Origin: Zemynaea arenosa
GTDB taxonomy: Bacteria; Pseudomonadota; Gammaproteobacteria; Burkholderiales; Burkholderiaceae_D
Direction of reading: 5' to 3'
DNA length: 64,000 nt
NCBI RefSeq assembly: GCF_004614185.1
Contig: NZ_SPVF01000252.1
Span: forward strand, 40,121-104,120
Below the pieces are notes generated by a model that was given only the letters and a program-made list of their open reading frames with translations, ran no database searches and was not told the DNA's origin. Made by a program: the position numbers and the translations under genes. Below are positions 33,292-42,837 of the stretch, piece by piece (the first letter of the stretch is position 1; each line of letters starts with the position of its first letter).

Positions 33292-35799
33292 ATGTTCGGC
33301 TCTAGCAAAGCTAAGGGTGAGTCGCGGTCCGGTGAAAGATTCGCGGACTGCCTGCCATACCGCGCGTATGACCAGAAAACTCAGCTCTTCCTGAATCGGT
33401 CGGGTCCTGGCTTCATGCTTGAACTTGCGCCGCAATCCGGCGCGGACGAGCAGATGATTGAGGTGCTCCTTAGTCTATACGCGACCTGCCCTCCCGACAC
33501 CGGCATTCAGTTCCACCTGTTCGGGTCGCCCGACATAGGCGAACTGCTTCGCCAGTACGCAAATCTGCGTCAGGAAGATCCGGACCAATACGACAAAGCA
33601 GAAACGCTCGGGCGTCCGGTCCGGAATGAGAACCTCTACCGGAAGCTCGCCCGTCAACGCGTTGGACACCTCCTGAACGGGGCCCGAACCTCCCTCTCGA
33701 AAGGCTTTACGTTCAAGGTCCGGCACTTCCGGCTGATGCTGAGCGTCTCATTGGACCACAAAGCCGAATGGACTGAGGACGAGGTGCTTGCGCTACGGGA
33801 CTCCATGTCCGCAACGCTGCTCACTGCTGGGTTCCCGAACCGGAGCGCCACTGCGGATGACCTAATCAAGTGGTGCGGGAAGTTCGTGAATCCTGGCCGC
33901 CTTTTCGGCAGCCACACAGCGCCGGCATACGATCCAGGCCGTGAGCTGTGCGACCAGATCGTCGATTTTGACACCATCCAAGACCCTACACCGTCTCACC
34001 TGCATATCTGGAAGGAGGAGGATGCCGAAGGGATGGAGGTACGGCTGCTGTCGGTACAGCGCCATCCCCGACAATTCTATCTCTGGCAGGCCGGCAGCCT
34101 GATTGGCGACCTTATGCAGCCAACCCTGCAATACGGAGTGCCGTTTCTGATTACGATGGGCGTGTACATGCTGAACCCCAGCACAGTGCGCACTGCGGTT
34201 ACGGCGAATCACATGAGGGCCGCCAAAAACGCGAAGAGCAAACTCGCCGAGGTTATGCCCGATGTGCCAGAAAAGCTCAAGGATTGGGCGGCCGCCGCCG
34301 CAGTCATCGACGCTGGCGGCGGTCTCGTGTCGCTGTACCACCAAGTCGCCCTGTTCGTGCGGCCTGGCGAGGCGGCAACCGCTGTCGAAACCGCGAAGAG
34401 CATTTGGAGAGCCCGCGGGTTCGAGCTGAACGTCGATCTGTACCACCAGCGGCAGGCGCTCATCGCCAGCCTGCCGATGACGCTGAGCCCAGGGCTTCAC
34501 GCGGATCTCCACAAGATGCGCCGCACATCCCGCAAGACCACGGCCAATGCGGTACACCTCGCACCTCTACTTGCTGAATGGCCTGGGACAGGCACCCCAG
34601 TACTGATGTTCCAGGGGCGCCGTGGACAGGTGGCCGCCTGCGACCTTTACGACAACGCCCTCGGCGGCGGCAATTACAACTTCGCCCTCATCGGCACATC
34701 CGGTTCGGGCAAGTCAGCCACCCTGAATGAAATCGCCTGGTCATATCTCTCGACCGGCGCCAGCGTCCGCATCCTGGATTTCGGACGCTCTATGGAAAAG
34801 CTCTGCCGTAAAGCGCACGGCACACACATCGAAATCAAGAGCGACGTAAAAATCTGCTTCAACCCCTTCACCCGCGTACAGCAGATCGAAGAGGACATCG
34901 AGATTCTGGAGCCGACGATCGCGCTGATGTGCTCACCCAAGAGTGAACTCTCGGACGTTCAACGCAAATCCCTCTCCGCCCTGATCCTCAAGTTCTATCG
35001 GAGCTACGGGCAAGATCTTACGATCACAGCGATTCGGGACGCAGCGGTAGAAGGCACCATCGCAGAACTCGGGCTGAAACAGGACCAGCGCGTTCGTGAC
35101 TTGGCCATCATGCTGAACCCATACGCGAAGGGCGGCCAGTACGAGCGCTTCTTCGAAGGTCCGAATACGATCAATTTCGACAACGACCTGGTCGTCATCG
35201 AGAACGAAGAGCTGGTACGCAAGCCCGCACTGCGCCCTGTCCTCAACAGCCTGCTGCTTTACCAAATCACCGGCGAAATGTACCTCTCGCGCGACCGCAA
35301 GAAGATCCTGATCCTCGATGAAGTGAAGCAGCAACTGGACACGGGCGGCCGGGACGACCCGAATCTCTCTGCGGTGATCGACGCCGCGGCGCGGCGTGCG
35401 AGGAAGTACGGCGGCGCCTTGGGCACCGCGACCCAGAACGGAGACGACTATTACACCTCAACCCAGCTGGAAACGGCACTGAACTGCGCAGACTGGGTCT
35501 TCCTTCTGCGGCAGAAGCCCGAGTCCATCGAAGCCCTGCAGTCCCGCGGCCGCATCCTCATGGACGACGCGAAAAAGCGGCTGCTCAACTCACTGCGCAC
35601 GGAACCTGGTGTTTTTGCAGAGATGTACATCTCCTGCCCAATTGGGGAAGGGTTGGTGCGATTGGCGCTCGATCCGGCGGCTCACCTGCTCTTCTCCAAT
35701 CGTCTGGAAGACAACCGGGTTCTCGACCAGCTTCGCGCCGAAGGCTATTCAATTGATGAAGCCATTGAGATCGTCCTGAAAGCGAGGGCCGAAGCATGA
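33292..35799 (+). CDS. traC: TraC, VirB4-like secretion ATPase
   Basis: This 835-aa protein has the N-terminal TraC region and a RecA-like ATPase with Walker A GTSGSGKS (near 468-475) and Walker B KKILILDEVKQQ (near 665). It powers pilus assembly and substrate transfer at the inner membrane. The length fits the family. It follows traV by 9 bases and overlaps trbI by four. Confidence 0.93.
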   Translation: MFGSSKAKGESRSGERFADCLPYRAYDQKTQLFLNRSGPGFMLELAPQSGADEQMIEVLLSLYATCPPDTGIQFHLFGSPDIGELLRQYANLRQEDPDQYDKAETLGRPVRNENLYRKLARQRVGHLLNGARTSLSKGFTFKVRHFRLMLSVSLDHKAEWTEDEVLALRDSMSATLLTAGFPNRSATADDLIKWCGKFVNPGRLFGSHTAPAYDPGRELCDQIVDFDTIQDPTPSHLHIWKEEDAEGMEVRLLSVQRHPRQFYLWQAGSLIGDLMQPTLQYGVPFLITMGVYMLNPSTVRTAVTANHMRAAKNAKSKLAEVMPDVPEKLKDWAAAAAVIDAGGGLVSLYHQVALFVRPGEAATAVETAKSIWRARGFELNVDLYHQRQALIASLPMTLSPGLHADLHKMRRTSRKTTANAVHLAPLLAEWPGTGTPVLMFQGRRGQVAACDLYDNALGGGNYNFALIGTSGSGKSATLNEIAWSYLSTGASVRILDFGRSMEKLCRKAHGTHIEIKSDVKICFNPFTRVQQIEEDIEILEPTIALMCSPKSELSDVQRKSLSALILKFYRSYGQDLTITAIRDAAVEGTIAELGLKQDQRVRDLAIMLNPYAKGGQYERFFEGPNTINFDNDLVVIENEELVRKPALRPVLNSLLLYQITGEMYLSRDRKKILILDEVKQQLDTGGRDDPNLSAVIDAAARRARKYGGALGTATQNGDDYYTSTQLETALNCADWVFLLRQKPESIEALQSRGRILMDDAKKRLLNSLRTEPGVFAEMYISCPIGEGLVRLALDPAAHLLFSNRLEDNRVLDQLRAEGYSIDEAIEIVLKARAEA

Positions 35800-36158
35800 A
35801 ACCCGGTATCGCAAGCGCGCTTACGGCGGTTGCAGTCACGCTGCCGCTCGTCCTCCTGACGTACTGGCACACGGTGCGGCAGGTCCGTATCGGCACCGTG
35901 GACCTTGGAGCGATCGTGAGAGCCGAGGAGTCGAAGTTCAATGCAGCGGCAACGCGTCCGATGTCAGCCAGTGAGCGACAGGCGCTCGTCGACCGCGCAC
36001 GCCAAGCCGGCGAACACTTCGCACGTGAGCTTCCGCGGGCGATCGCGGAGGTGCAGCAGGAGTGCGGTTGCACCCTGCTTGATCGCAGCGCGGTGCTGCA
36101 GGCGCGTCCCGAAGTGTCCGATTGGACGCCCAACCTGCGCTCGAAACTGGGGCTGTGA
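35796..36158 (+). CDS. trbI: TrbI, F-type pilus-associated protein
   Basis: This 120-aa protein has one membrane helix at the N-terminus (IASALTAVAVTLPLVLLTYW) and a periplasmic region with ELPRAIAEVQQECGCTLLDRSAVL, matching F-type TrbI. TrbI influences pilus outgrowth and retraction. It is ATGA-coupled with traC. Confidence 0.85.
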   Translation: MKPGIASALTAVAVTLPLVLLTYWHTVRQVRIGTVDLGAIVRAEESKFNAAATRPMSASERQALVDRARQAGEHFARELPRAIAEVQQECGCTLLDRSAVLQARPEVSDWTPNLRSKLGL

Positions 36159-36160
36159 AC

Positions 36161-36676
36161 ATGAAATGCCAGATCCCGCTGCGCCGGCCCAGGGTGTCAA
36201 CACTGGTAGCGACTATCTCGGTGGCCGCAGTGTGCTGGCGGCTACTGGTCAATCACACGCCATTGACCCCACTGGTCTTCAACATCAGCGATAGCCTGCC
36301 CTACCGCGTCGGATGGCTGCACCGCGGATGCTACTCGCCCGCCCGGGGAGATTTCGTCGTGTACGCGTTCAATGGCCCTGCCGTTCGGATGAAACCAGGC
36401 CTGCAAGGACAGCCATTCTTCAAAAAGGTGGCAGGGGTCGCGGGGGACATCGTCCAGGTGTCCGGCCAACAGGTATTCATCAACTCGGCGCCGGTCGGAG
36501 TCGCCAAGACGCATACGCACGACGGTAAAGCTCTCCGCCCCACTAACGCTGGCCCTATCCCGGACGGCTTCTTCTACGCACAAGGCATGAGTGCGGACAG
36601 CTTCGACTCACGCTATCTGGAGAGCGGATTGGTCCCGATAACCAACGTGATCGGAAGAGTGACGCCTTTGTTTTAG
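36161..36676 (+). CDS. S26-type signal peptidase TraF/TrhF-like
   Basis: This 171-aa membrane-bound peptidase has an N-terminal helix (VSTLVATISVAAVCWRLLV), a Ser site (NISDSLPYRVGW), the general-base Lys in FFKKVAGVAGD and a late DSFDSRYLESG box. This is the S26 family arrangement used to mature pilin or a related T4SS protein. It begins two bases after trbI and precedes traW, as in SXT/IncC-type operons. Confidence 0.88.
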   Translation: MKCQIPLRRPRVSTLVATISVAAVCWRLLVNHTPLTPLVFNISDSLPYRVGWLHRGCYSPARGDFVVYAFNGPAVRMKPGLQGQPFFKKVAGVAGDIVQVSGQQVFINSAPVGVAKTHTHDGKALRPTNAGPIPDGFFYAQGMSADSFDSRYLESGLVPITNVIGRVTPLF

Positions 36677-36686
36677 GGAGACCGGA

Positions 36687-37307
36687 ATGAGACTCTCAGT
36701 CGCAGTGCTCATCACGTTGGTCGCGCGGTTCGCCGAGGCTCAGGACCTTGGCCAGCTTGGTCCTGTCTATCCGATCGCCGAGCAAAGCCTGCTGGAGCAG
36801 ATTCGTGAGCGGTTGCTGGCCAAAGAGCGGACCGGCGAACTCTCGGCACTGAGTCAGCGGATGATTCAGCAGTCGCGGGATCGAATCATCCACCCCTCTC
36901 CAGTTTCGGGCCTGCTAACGTCAGATTCGACCCGCACACACTACGTGGACCTCACATTCACATTGCAGCGGAATATCTCCGACGCCCAGGGGCGACTGCT
37001 GTTCCCAGCAGGGACCCGCACCAACCCACTGGATGTGGTAGGCCTGTCCCGCAGGCTGCTTTTCTTCGATGCGCGCGACCCGCGTCAGCTGAATCTCGCA
37101 GCATCCCTGCTCGCTGAGCGCCCGGCCAAAACTCGTCCGGTGCTCGTTGGAGGTTCCTATCTCGACCTGATGAAGGCCTGGAAGATTCCGGTGTACTTCG
37201 ATCAGCAGGGCATCCTCGTCAAACGCTTCGGCATCCGGCAAGTGCCCGCGCTTGTGTATCAGGAAGGACGCCGCCTTCGCGTGGACGAATTGGGAGTCCA
37301 GCCATGA
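36687..37307 (+). CDS. traW: TraW, F-type pilus assembly protein
   Basis: This 206-aa periplasmic protein has a signal peptide (VAVLITLVARFAEAQ) and the TraW segments LGQLGPVYPIAEQSLLEQI and DLTFTLQRNISDAQGRLLFP. It also has LLFFDARDPRQ and VPALVYQEG near the end. It works with TraU and TrbC in pilus assembly. It overlaps traU by four bases. Confidence 0.92.
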   Translation: MRLSVAVLITLVARFAEAQDLGQLGPVYPIAEQSLLEQIRERLLAKERTGELSALSQRMIQQSRDRIIHPSPVSGLLTSDSTRTHYVDLTFTLQRNISDAQGRLLFPAGTRTNPLDVVGLSRRLLFFDARDPRQLNLAASLLAERPAKTRPVLVGGSYLDLMKAWKIPVYFDQQGILVKRFGIRQVPALVYQEGRRLRVDELGVQP

Positions 37308-38296
37308 TCGCCCGCCTGCTGATCCTGCTGTGCATTGCACTGCTCGGCACCCCAGCCGGCGCGGCAGTCAACTGCAGCGGCAAATTCCCGAACCCGGTCA
37401 CGGACATATGCTGGAGCTGCATGCTTCCGATTAGCATCGGTTCGGTGCGCATCGGCGGTGGTGCACAGGAAGACATACCGAATCCGTCCAATCCACTCTG
37501 CAGCTGCGGCGGGAATCCGATTCTTGGCCTTTCGATCGGCTTCTGGGAGCCGGCGCGCCAAGTGGAAGTCGTGCGAAAGCCGTTCTGTCTCGTCTCCATG
37601 GGTGGCATCGACCTGAATCCGGGATTGCCGGCGGCGGAGAGCGCTCGGTTCGCACGCCCGGGCGGCAGTAGCAACAGCTTCTACCAGGCGCACTTCTACA
37701 TCAATACGGTCATGGCGTGGTTACAGGTCATCACCGACTTCCCATGCATGGAAAAGGCTGGCTTCGATCTCGCCTACCTCACAGAGGTTGACCCGACTTG
37801 GGACGACGACGAGCTCGCACTGATACTGAACCCGGAAGTGGTCTTGTTCGCCAACCCGGTGGCTGTCGCTGCTTGCGCTGCCGACTGTGCCGCCGCCACC
37901 CTCGGCTTCGGGTCGTCGTCGCTGTTCTGGTGTGCGGGCTGCCAAGGCGGCCTGTACCCATTTTCAGGCGAGGTGCCAGTGCACATGGGCGGCGTTCGCA
38001 CTGCGGAGCTGATCACCGAGCGTCTTACCGCAAAAATGCATCGCGAGCTGCTCGCATGGGGATGGCACGGCCGCGCAGGACTATGCGGCCCGTATGTGCT
38101 TCCCGTGATGGACAAGACAGCATACAAGACGCAGCTCATCTACCCCATTCCGGCCACCGAAAAGTTCGGAGGCCGGTGCTGCCAGCCGTTCGGCCGTACC
38201 ACAGCGCTCTGGGGCGCTGGAAAAGAATTCCCCGTGCGTGGCGAAGACTTCACCTTCCTGCTCTTCAGGAAAAGGAACTGCTGTGTCGGCTATTAG
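37304..38296 (+). CDS. traU: TraU, F-type T4SS protein
   Basis: This 330-aa exported protein is rich in Cys (CSGKFPNPVTDICWSCMLP, CSCGGNP, CAADCAAATLGF, CAGCQGGLYPF), which is characteristic of TraU. TraU is needed for DNA transfer more than for pilus growth. The signal peptide is LLILLCIALLGTPAGA. Its C-terminus overlaps the trbC start. Confidence 0.93.
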   Translation: MIARLLILLCIALLGTPAGAAVNCSGKFPNPVTDICWSCMLPISIGSVRIGGGAQEDIPNPSNPLCSCGGNPILGLSIGFWEPARQVEVVRKPFCLVSMGGIDLNPGLPAAESARFARPGGSSNSFYQAHFYINTVMAWLQVITDFPCMEKAGFDLAYLTEVDPTWDDDELALILNPEVVLFANPVAVAACAADCAAATLGFGSSSLFWCAGCQGGLYPFSGEVPVHMGGVRTAELITERLTAKMHRELLAWGWHGRAGLCGPYVLPVMDKTAYKTQLIYPIPATEKFGGRCCQPFGRTTALWGAGKEFPVRGEDFTFLLFRKRNCCVGY

Positions 38297-38969
38297 GTTC
38301 TTACTGCTCGCTGTTTGCTGGGCCACGTCTCAGTTTGCTGCAGCCCAGACGCCTGCGGGCTCCTCCGCCGCTCGCTCCCCGACCGAAGCCGAGGTGGCGG
38401 CGGTCGCGAAGAAGTACGCCGCTCCGTCCATACCAACGAATCGGTCGGCTCCCGTCCGAATCGACAAGATGCCGGCCGCTCGTATTTCGGACGTCGATTT
38501 GGACCAGATCGCCGGTGGCTACGCACGCGAGGTTCAAGACCGATTGCGGGCCGGACCTGGGGGCGCGAGCGTCGGTCTCTATATATTCATCAGCCTCTCG
38601 CTCCCTCAACAGACCTTGGATCGCATCTTCGATCAAGCAGCGCGAGCACAGGGCGTCATAGTCATCCGCGGACTCGCGGACGGCTCGATGCAAAAGACGC
38701 TGCAGCGCGTGAAGCAGCTGATCGGCCAGCGCCAGGTGGGGGTGCAGATCGATCCCCAGGCGTTCGAGCGCTATGCCGTCACGTCAGTGCCCAGTGTGGT
38801 GCTCACCCACCAAGGTGACGAGTGCGGTGCGGCCTCCTGCCCTGCCTCAGGCTTCGTGAAGGCGACAGGAGATGTGTCGCTCGACTATGTTCTGGAGCGC
38901 TTTGCGCAAATCCCCAAAAGTGCGGCCGAGGCAAATCGTCGCTTACAAACTCTGAGGGGACATCCATGA
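38283..38969 (+). CDS. trbC: TrbC, F-type pilus assembly protein
   Basis: This 228-aa exported protein has a signal peptide (FLLLAVCWATSQFAAAQ) and the TrbC body: VGLYIFISLSLPQQTLDRIF, VIVIRGLADGSM and YAVTSVPSVVLTH. It acts with TraW in pilus assembly. The likely start is GTG at 38283 with AGGAAAAGGA upstream, inside the end of traU; an in-frame ATG at 38238 would give a non-secretory leader. It is ATGA-coupled to traN. Confidence 0.88.
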   Translation: MSAIRFLLLAVCWATSQFAAAQTPAGSSAARSPTEAEVAAVAKKYAAPSIPTNRSAPVRIDKMPAARISDVDLDQIAGGYAREVQDRLRAGPGGASVGLYIFISLSLPQQTLDRIFDQAARAQGVIVIRGLADGSMQKTLQRVKQLIGQRQVGVQIDPQAFERYAVTSVPSVVLTHQGDECGAASCPASGFVKATGDVSLDYVLERFAQIPKSAAEANRRLQTLRGHP

Positions 38970-40258
38970 AACTGGCCACCGTTCTATGCCTGCTCGTCGC
39001 CGCGGGGTCGGCCGCCGCACAAGATGCAAACGACCTGGATGCCGCGCGACAAGGGAATTCATTTGCCTCGTCACAGGCTCGCCCCGGCGCCATCAACGAC
39101 CTGGTGCCCGGCGCTTCGCTGACGCCACCGCAGGCGGGCCTGAATGCGAGGGACCTACGCCAATCTGCCAACGCACAGGTTCGGTACTGCGCCACCCACG
39201 TCAGCGATCCAAGCTGCGCTGGCATCGTTCAAGCCACGGAGGATGCCCAGCGTCCGCGCGTAGGGCCTGGCAATAACGACCCAACCGTCGTCGGGGCTCG
39301 GCAGGTGTTTTCAGATCCTGGCGTCGCTCTCGGCGGGTTGGGTCAGTTCAGTGGATGCGCGCTGAACGGTGTGTGCTCCCGCGACCAGTTCTGTTTGGGT
39401 GCGCGCTGCTTCAGTACGCGCTACACAAATGACGCGGACTTTGCCCAGACCATGACGTTCATGGAGGCAGTACGCGAGGCCGGAGTCTACCTTGACCCAG
39501 CCACAACCAAAGTCTTCAGCGGCCAACCCAACGTCTGCCGTGATCGCCTCCTAAAGAACTGCTGCTATTCCGACTCCGCTGGCGCGAGCATGAGCAACCA
39601 GCGCCTGTTCACCACCGGGTCGCGCCTGGTCTACGACCTGCTGATGAATTCCACCAACCGGAATTTCGTCAAGGCCGGACTGACCGCCCTCATGAGCGGT
39701 GGTGGCTTCACCGGGACCTACTCCACTTTCGGGATATCGGTAGCCGTTAACGGCAGCTCGCTGCCAGCCGGGTCGATGGTTCTCGGTTCAGGGGAAAACT
39801 ACGTCATCGCCATCGATCCCTGGTCGCTTGCGATCACGGCCACCATTTTCATCGTGGCCGAGCTCAGCCAGTGCAGCAAGGCCGAGTCGCTGGCGGCGCT
39901 GAAGGAAGGCGCCCACCTCTGCCACTCGATCGGCACGTGGTGTTCCGAGTGCTTCCGGGTCTTGGGACACTGCGTCAGCTGCATTGAGCGCTCTACGGGA
40001 AAGTGCTGTTTCAATTCGCGACTCGCCCGCATGATCAACGAACAAGGCCGGCAGCAGCTCGGGCTAGGCTGGGGCACACCCGAGCGACCGGCTTGCGACG
40101 GATTCACCGTCGCCGACTTACAGAGGCTGGATTTCTCTCGGATGGATCTCACCGAGTTCTACGATTCGATCGTTCCATCGATGCCAAACGTGCCGGCAAT
40201 GCAAGCCGGTGCACGCGAGCGCGCTGCGAACTGCTACCGCGGAGGTGGAAAATGCTAG
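38966..40258 (+). CDS. traN: TraN, mating-pair stabilisation protein (short form)
   Basis: This 430-aa exported protein is Cys-rich (CALNGVCSRDQFCLGARCF, CRDRLLKNCCY, CSECFRVLGHCVSC) with a signal peptide (LCLLVAAGSAAAQ). The C-terminal part (KGKCCF-like STGKCCFNSRLARMINEQGR, then GWGTPERPACDGFT) is conserved in TraN. F TraN is about 600 aa, so this form is shorter, mainly in the N-terminal half that recognises recipient receptors. It would stabilise donor-recipient contacts at the outer membrane. Confidence 0.88.
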   Translation: MKLATVLCLLVAAGSAAAQDANDLDAARQGNSFASSQARPGAINDLVPGASLTPPQAGLNARDLRQSANAQVRYCATHVSDPSCAGIVQATEDAQRPRVGPGNNDPTVVGARQVFSDPGVALGGLGQFSGCALNGVCSRDQFCLGARCFSTRYTNDADFAQTMTFMEAVREAGVYLDPATTKVFSGQPNVCRDRLLKNCCYSDSAGASMSNQRLFTTGSRLVYDLLMNSTNRNFVKAGLTALMSGGGFTGTYSTFGISVAVNGSSLPAGSMVLGSGENYVIAIDPWSLAITATIFIVAELSQCSKAESLAALKEGAHLCHSIGTWCSECFRVLGHCVSCIERSTGKCCFNSRLARMINEQGRQQLGLGWGTPERPACDGFTVADLQRLDFSRMDLTEFYDSIVPSMPNVPAMQAGARERAANCYRGGGKC

Positions 40259-40620
40259 CCGCTCTTGCCCTGGTTTCGGCGCTCTCTGCGCCAGGCCCGC
40301 GGATGCAGGTTGATGACCTTCGCCCCCTGCTTCGCACCGCGCTGCTGGCACCCAATGGGACTGCTCATGGCCAGCTCGCTGGACCTATTGCCGGCGCATT
40401 TGGCGCCCGTTTCAAGACGAACAACCCGGTCCTGATCGACGTGACCACCGAGTTCCGGTATGCGAGCCCCGGATGCGCCCGGCTGAGGATCGAGGTAGAG
40501 CAGCGGGCGGTGACGCTGTACCCCGAGGAGTCACCACGGGACATGAAATTGCAGTCGACTCTGAACTACTGCCTCGATGGCGGCCCGCCGCGCACTTTGG
40601 AACGCAGGAGGGAGCCATGA
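40252..40620 (+). CDS. Hypothetical exported protein between traN and traF
   Basis: I do not recognise this 122-aa protein. It starts in the end of traN after a GGAGG site and has a short hydrophobic start (LAALALVSALSAPG) that may be a signal peptide. Two Cys occur (PGCARLRIEVEQ and LNYCLDGG), consistent with a periplasmic disulfide. It ends with an ATGA overlap with traF, so it belongs to the transfer operon. Confidence 0.7.
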   Translation: MLAALALVSALSAPGPRMQVDDLRPLLRTALLAPNGTAHGQLAGPIAGAFGARFKTNNPVLIDVTTEFRYASPGCARLRIEVEQRAVTLYPEESPRDMKLQSTLNYCLDGGPPRTLERRREP

Positions 40621-41417
40621 AGAGACTTATTCTGACTTTGGCACTCCCAACGTTTGCCGTCGCCCAGGAGGCGAGCACGCCAGCGAATCCATATTGGTCC
40701 GATAGCTGGCGCGGCTGGCACTTCTACGAGGCCCCAGCTTCGCCCCCTCCCGTTCGAAAGGAGGCAGAGGCAAAACGGACGCCCGAGCTGCAGGCGCTCG
40801 AACGACTGCAAGAAGAGGCAAAGCGCACCCGAGCGATTGCGGTGATGAACCCGACAGTTGACCATGTCCGTCGCTACATGGAGGTTGAGAGGCAGATTGC
40901 GGAACTCGCGTCCGCATTCTCGGAAGTTGCGCGCCGCGTCGCCTGGACCCACCCCTACCTGGATCCGACACTGAGCGGACGTCCCGCAAATGCGAAGGCG
41001 CTGCAGGTCTTCGAACAACAGGAACAGCAGGATCGTGCTCGTATCGTGTCAACGCTGGCTGGAACACACGTTCTGTTCTTCTTCTTTCGGGGCGATTGCC
41101 CATACTGCCATGCATTTGCGCCTACCGTTGCCGCTTTCGAAAAGCGATTCGGCTTGAAGGTCGTGCCCGTCTCCTTGGATGGGGGAGCGCTCCCGGACTT
41201 CCGAACGCCACGGGGAGATAACGGCATTGCCCGCACCTTGAAGGTCTCCCAGGTACCGGCAGTCTTCCTGGCGCAGCCGTTCACGGGACAAATCGCTCCA
41301 ATTGGGGTCGGTGTGCTCTCCGAGTCCCAGCTCCTGGAACGCATTGCCGTTCTCAGCGGAGCAAATCCTGAGGTAACTCAGGCAACAACCTTAACTGCCC
41401 TGCCGGAGGCACCATGA
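40617..41417 (+). CDS. traF: TraF, thioredoxin-like F-type T4SS protein
   Basis: This 266-aa exported protein has a short signal (ILTLALPTFAVAQ), a TraF-type N-terminal region (NPYWSDSWRGWHFYEAP) and a C-terminal thioredoxin domain with CPYC in FFRGDCPYCHAFAPTV. F-plasmid TraF keeps the fold without this active site, so the CPYC here suggests real redox activity, as in TrbB. It helps pilus assembly and disulfide formation. It is coupled to both neighbours by 4-base overlaps. Confidence 0.9.
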   Translation: MKRLILTLALPTFAVAQEASTPANPYWSDSWRGWHFYEAPASPPPVRKEAEAKRTPELQALERLQEEAKRTRAIAVMNPTVDHVRRYMEVERQIAELASAFSEVARRVAWTHPYLDPTLSGRPANAKALQVFEQQEQQDRARIVSTLAGTHVLFFFFRGDCPYCHAFAPTVAAFEKRFGLKVVPVSLDGGALPDFRTPRGDNGIARTLKVSQVPAVFLAQPFTGQIAPIGVGVLSESQLLERIAVLSGANPEVTQATTLTALPEAP

Positions 41418-42826
41418 AGATTCGATCCATTGCAGCAGCGATTGCGCTGCTTACTGCTCCTAGCCTTCCTTGGGCCGGGGACTTGAACTCGGAAGTGAAC
41501 CGAATGTTCAACAACCTGGGCACGATCGGCAATTACACCGCGCCGGGTGCGTTCCGCGGACAAGCATTTAACACCTACACCGGAGGTAGCCTGATGCTGC
41601 GGTCACAAAACAAGACCTATCAGCTGATGGCGATTGACTACCCAACGGCACGCGCGGGTTGCGGCGGCATCGACGTGTTCGGGGGCTCGTTTTCCCACAT
41701 CTCGTCGGCCGAACTCAAGAACATGCTGCGCAATATCACCTCGGCGCTACCCGGCGTCGCGTTCCAGCTCGCTCTAGACACCGTGTCGCCGTTATTGGGC
41801 AGCGTGACCGAACGCTTCAACAACCTTTCGACCATGGTGAACAATGCACGGATCAATTCATGCGAGACCGCGAAGGCGATGGTTTCGACGGGCGCTGAAA
41901 TGGTCGGATTCAATGCGCAGGAATCATGCGCGGACGTCGCTGTGGCGCTTGGCCTGGAGTCTGATCGCGATTCGGCGCGCCGGCGCTGCGGGACTGACCG
42001 CAGCGGAGTGCTTAATACCGCCCGCAATTCCGATAACCCCGAAGCCAAAGCCCGGGCTGGCTTTGCGGGGAACATTACGTGGCACGCCCTCCAGCTCGTG
42101 AGCCCAAACCTCGACAACGAGGAGCGGGAGCTAGTGATGAGCATTATTGGGACGGCTGTCTACGAAGAACCGGACAAGAATCCGATTATCTGGTCGGCCA
42201 CTCTCACCTCCATTCCCCAGCTGCTGTACGGGCAGAGCGACACGCCTGAGGGCGATATCGAACTTCCAATGCTCCGGTGTGATGAATACACGAAGTGCCT
42301 GAACGTACGGGTGGATGAGCACTACCGGCACACACCGCTCACGGTCAAGGTTGCGAACCTCATGCATTCCATCGCGGAGAAGATCATTAATCGCCAACCC
42401 ATCGCCAACAACTCCCGCGAGATCGGCTTCGTCAATCAAACCAGCGAGCCCGTGTACCGGTTGCTCTCCATCGCAACCAGTCGGCTCGGCACAGGCCTCG
42501 ACGAAACCCTGATTGCGCAATATCGAGACGTGATCGCAGCGGACTATGCCTACGTATTCCTCGATCGTACATTTCGAATAGGGATGGACGCTCTCGAAAA
42601 GGACTACCTGCTGAACAGCCAGCAGCGGCAGCAGGTCGCGTGGCTGCGGGAGCGGGCCATGCGGCAGGCGATGGCGCTCTCCGAACAGAAGCAAACAGTC
42701 TACGCCAAGGTGAACTCAATAAACTCGATGGCGAGTGCTCTCGACACGCTCGACCGGCAACTTCGGGCGGGCCTGCCGCAGCAGATTCTGGATGCCCTCG
42801 GCCGTCGCAATGCATTCATGCGGTAA
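41414..42826 (+). CDS. traH: TraH, F-type pilus assembly protein
   Basis: This 470-aa exported protein matches TraH: signal peptide ALLTAPSLPWAG, LNSEVNRMFNNLGTIGNYTAPGAFRGQ, CGGIDVFGGSFSHISS, and CETAKAMVSTG...CADVAVALG. It also has a long C-terminal coiled coil. It functions in the outer part of the pilus assembly machine with TraF, TraU and TraW. It precedes traG by 11 bases. Confidence 0.93.
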   Translation: MKIRSIAAAIALLTAPSLPWAGDLNSEVNRMFNNLGTIGNYTAPGAFRGQAFNTYTGGSLMLRSQNKTYQLMAIDYPTARAGCGGIDVFGGSFSHISSAELKNMLRNITSALPGVAFQLALDTVSPLLGSVTERFNNLSTMVNNARINSCETAKAMVSTGAEMVGFNAQESCADVAVALGLESDRDSARRRCGTDRSGVLNTARNSDNPEAKARAGFAGNITWHALQLVSPNLDNEERELVMSIIGTAVYEEPDKNPIIWSATLTSIPQLLYGQSDTPEGDIELPMLRCDEYTKCLNVRVDEHYRHTPLTVKVANLMHSIAEKIINRQPIANNSREIGFVNQTSEPVYRLLSIATSRLGTGLDETLIAQYRDVIAADYAYVFLDRTFRIGMDALEKDYLLNSQQRQQVAWLRERAMRQAMALSEQKQTVYAKVNSINSMASALDTLDRQLRAGLPQQILDALGRRNAFMR

Positions 42827-42837
42827 CGGAGCTGGCC

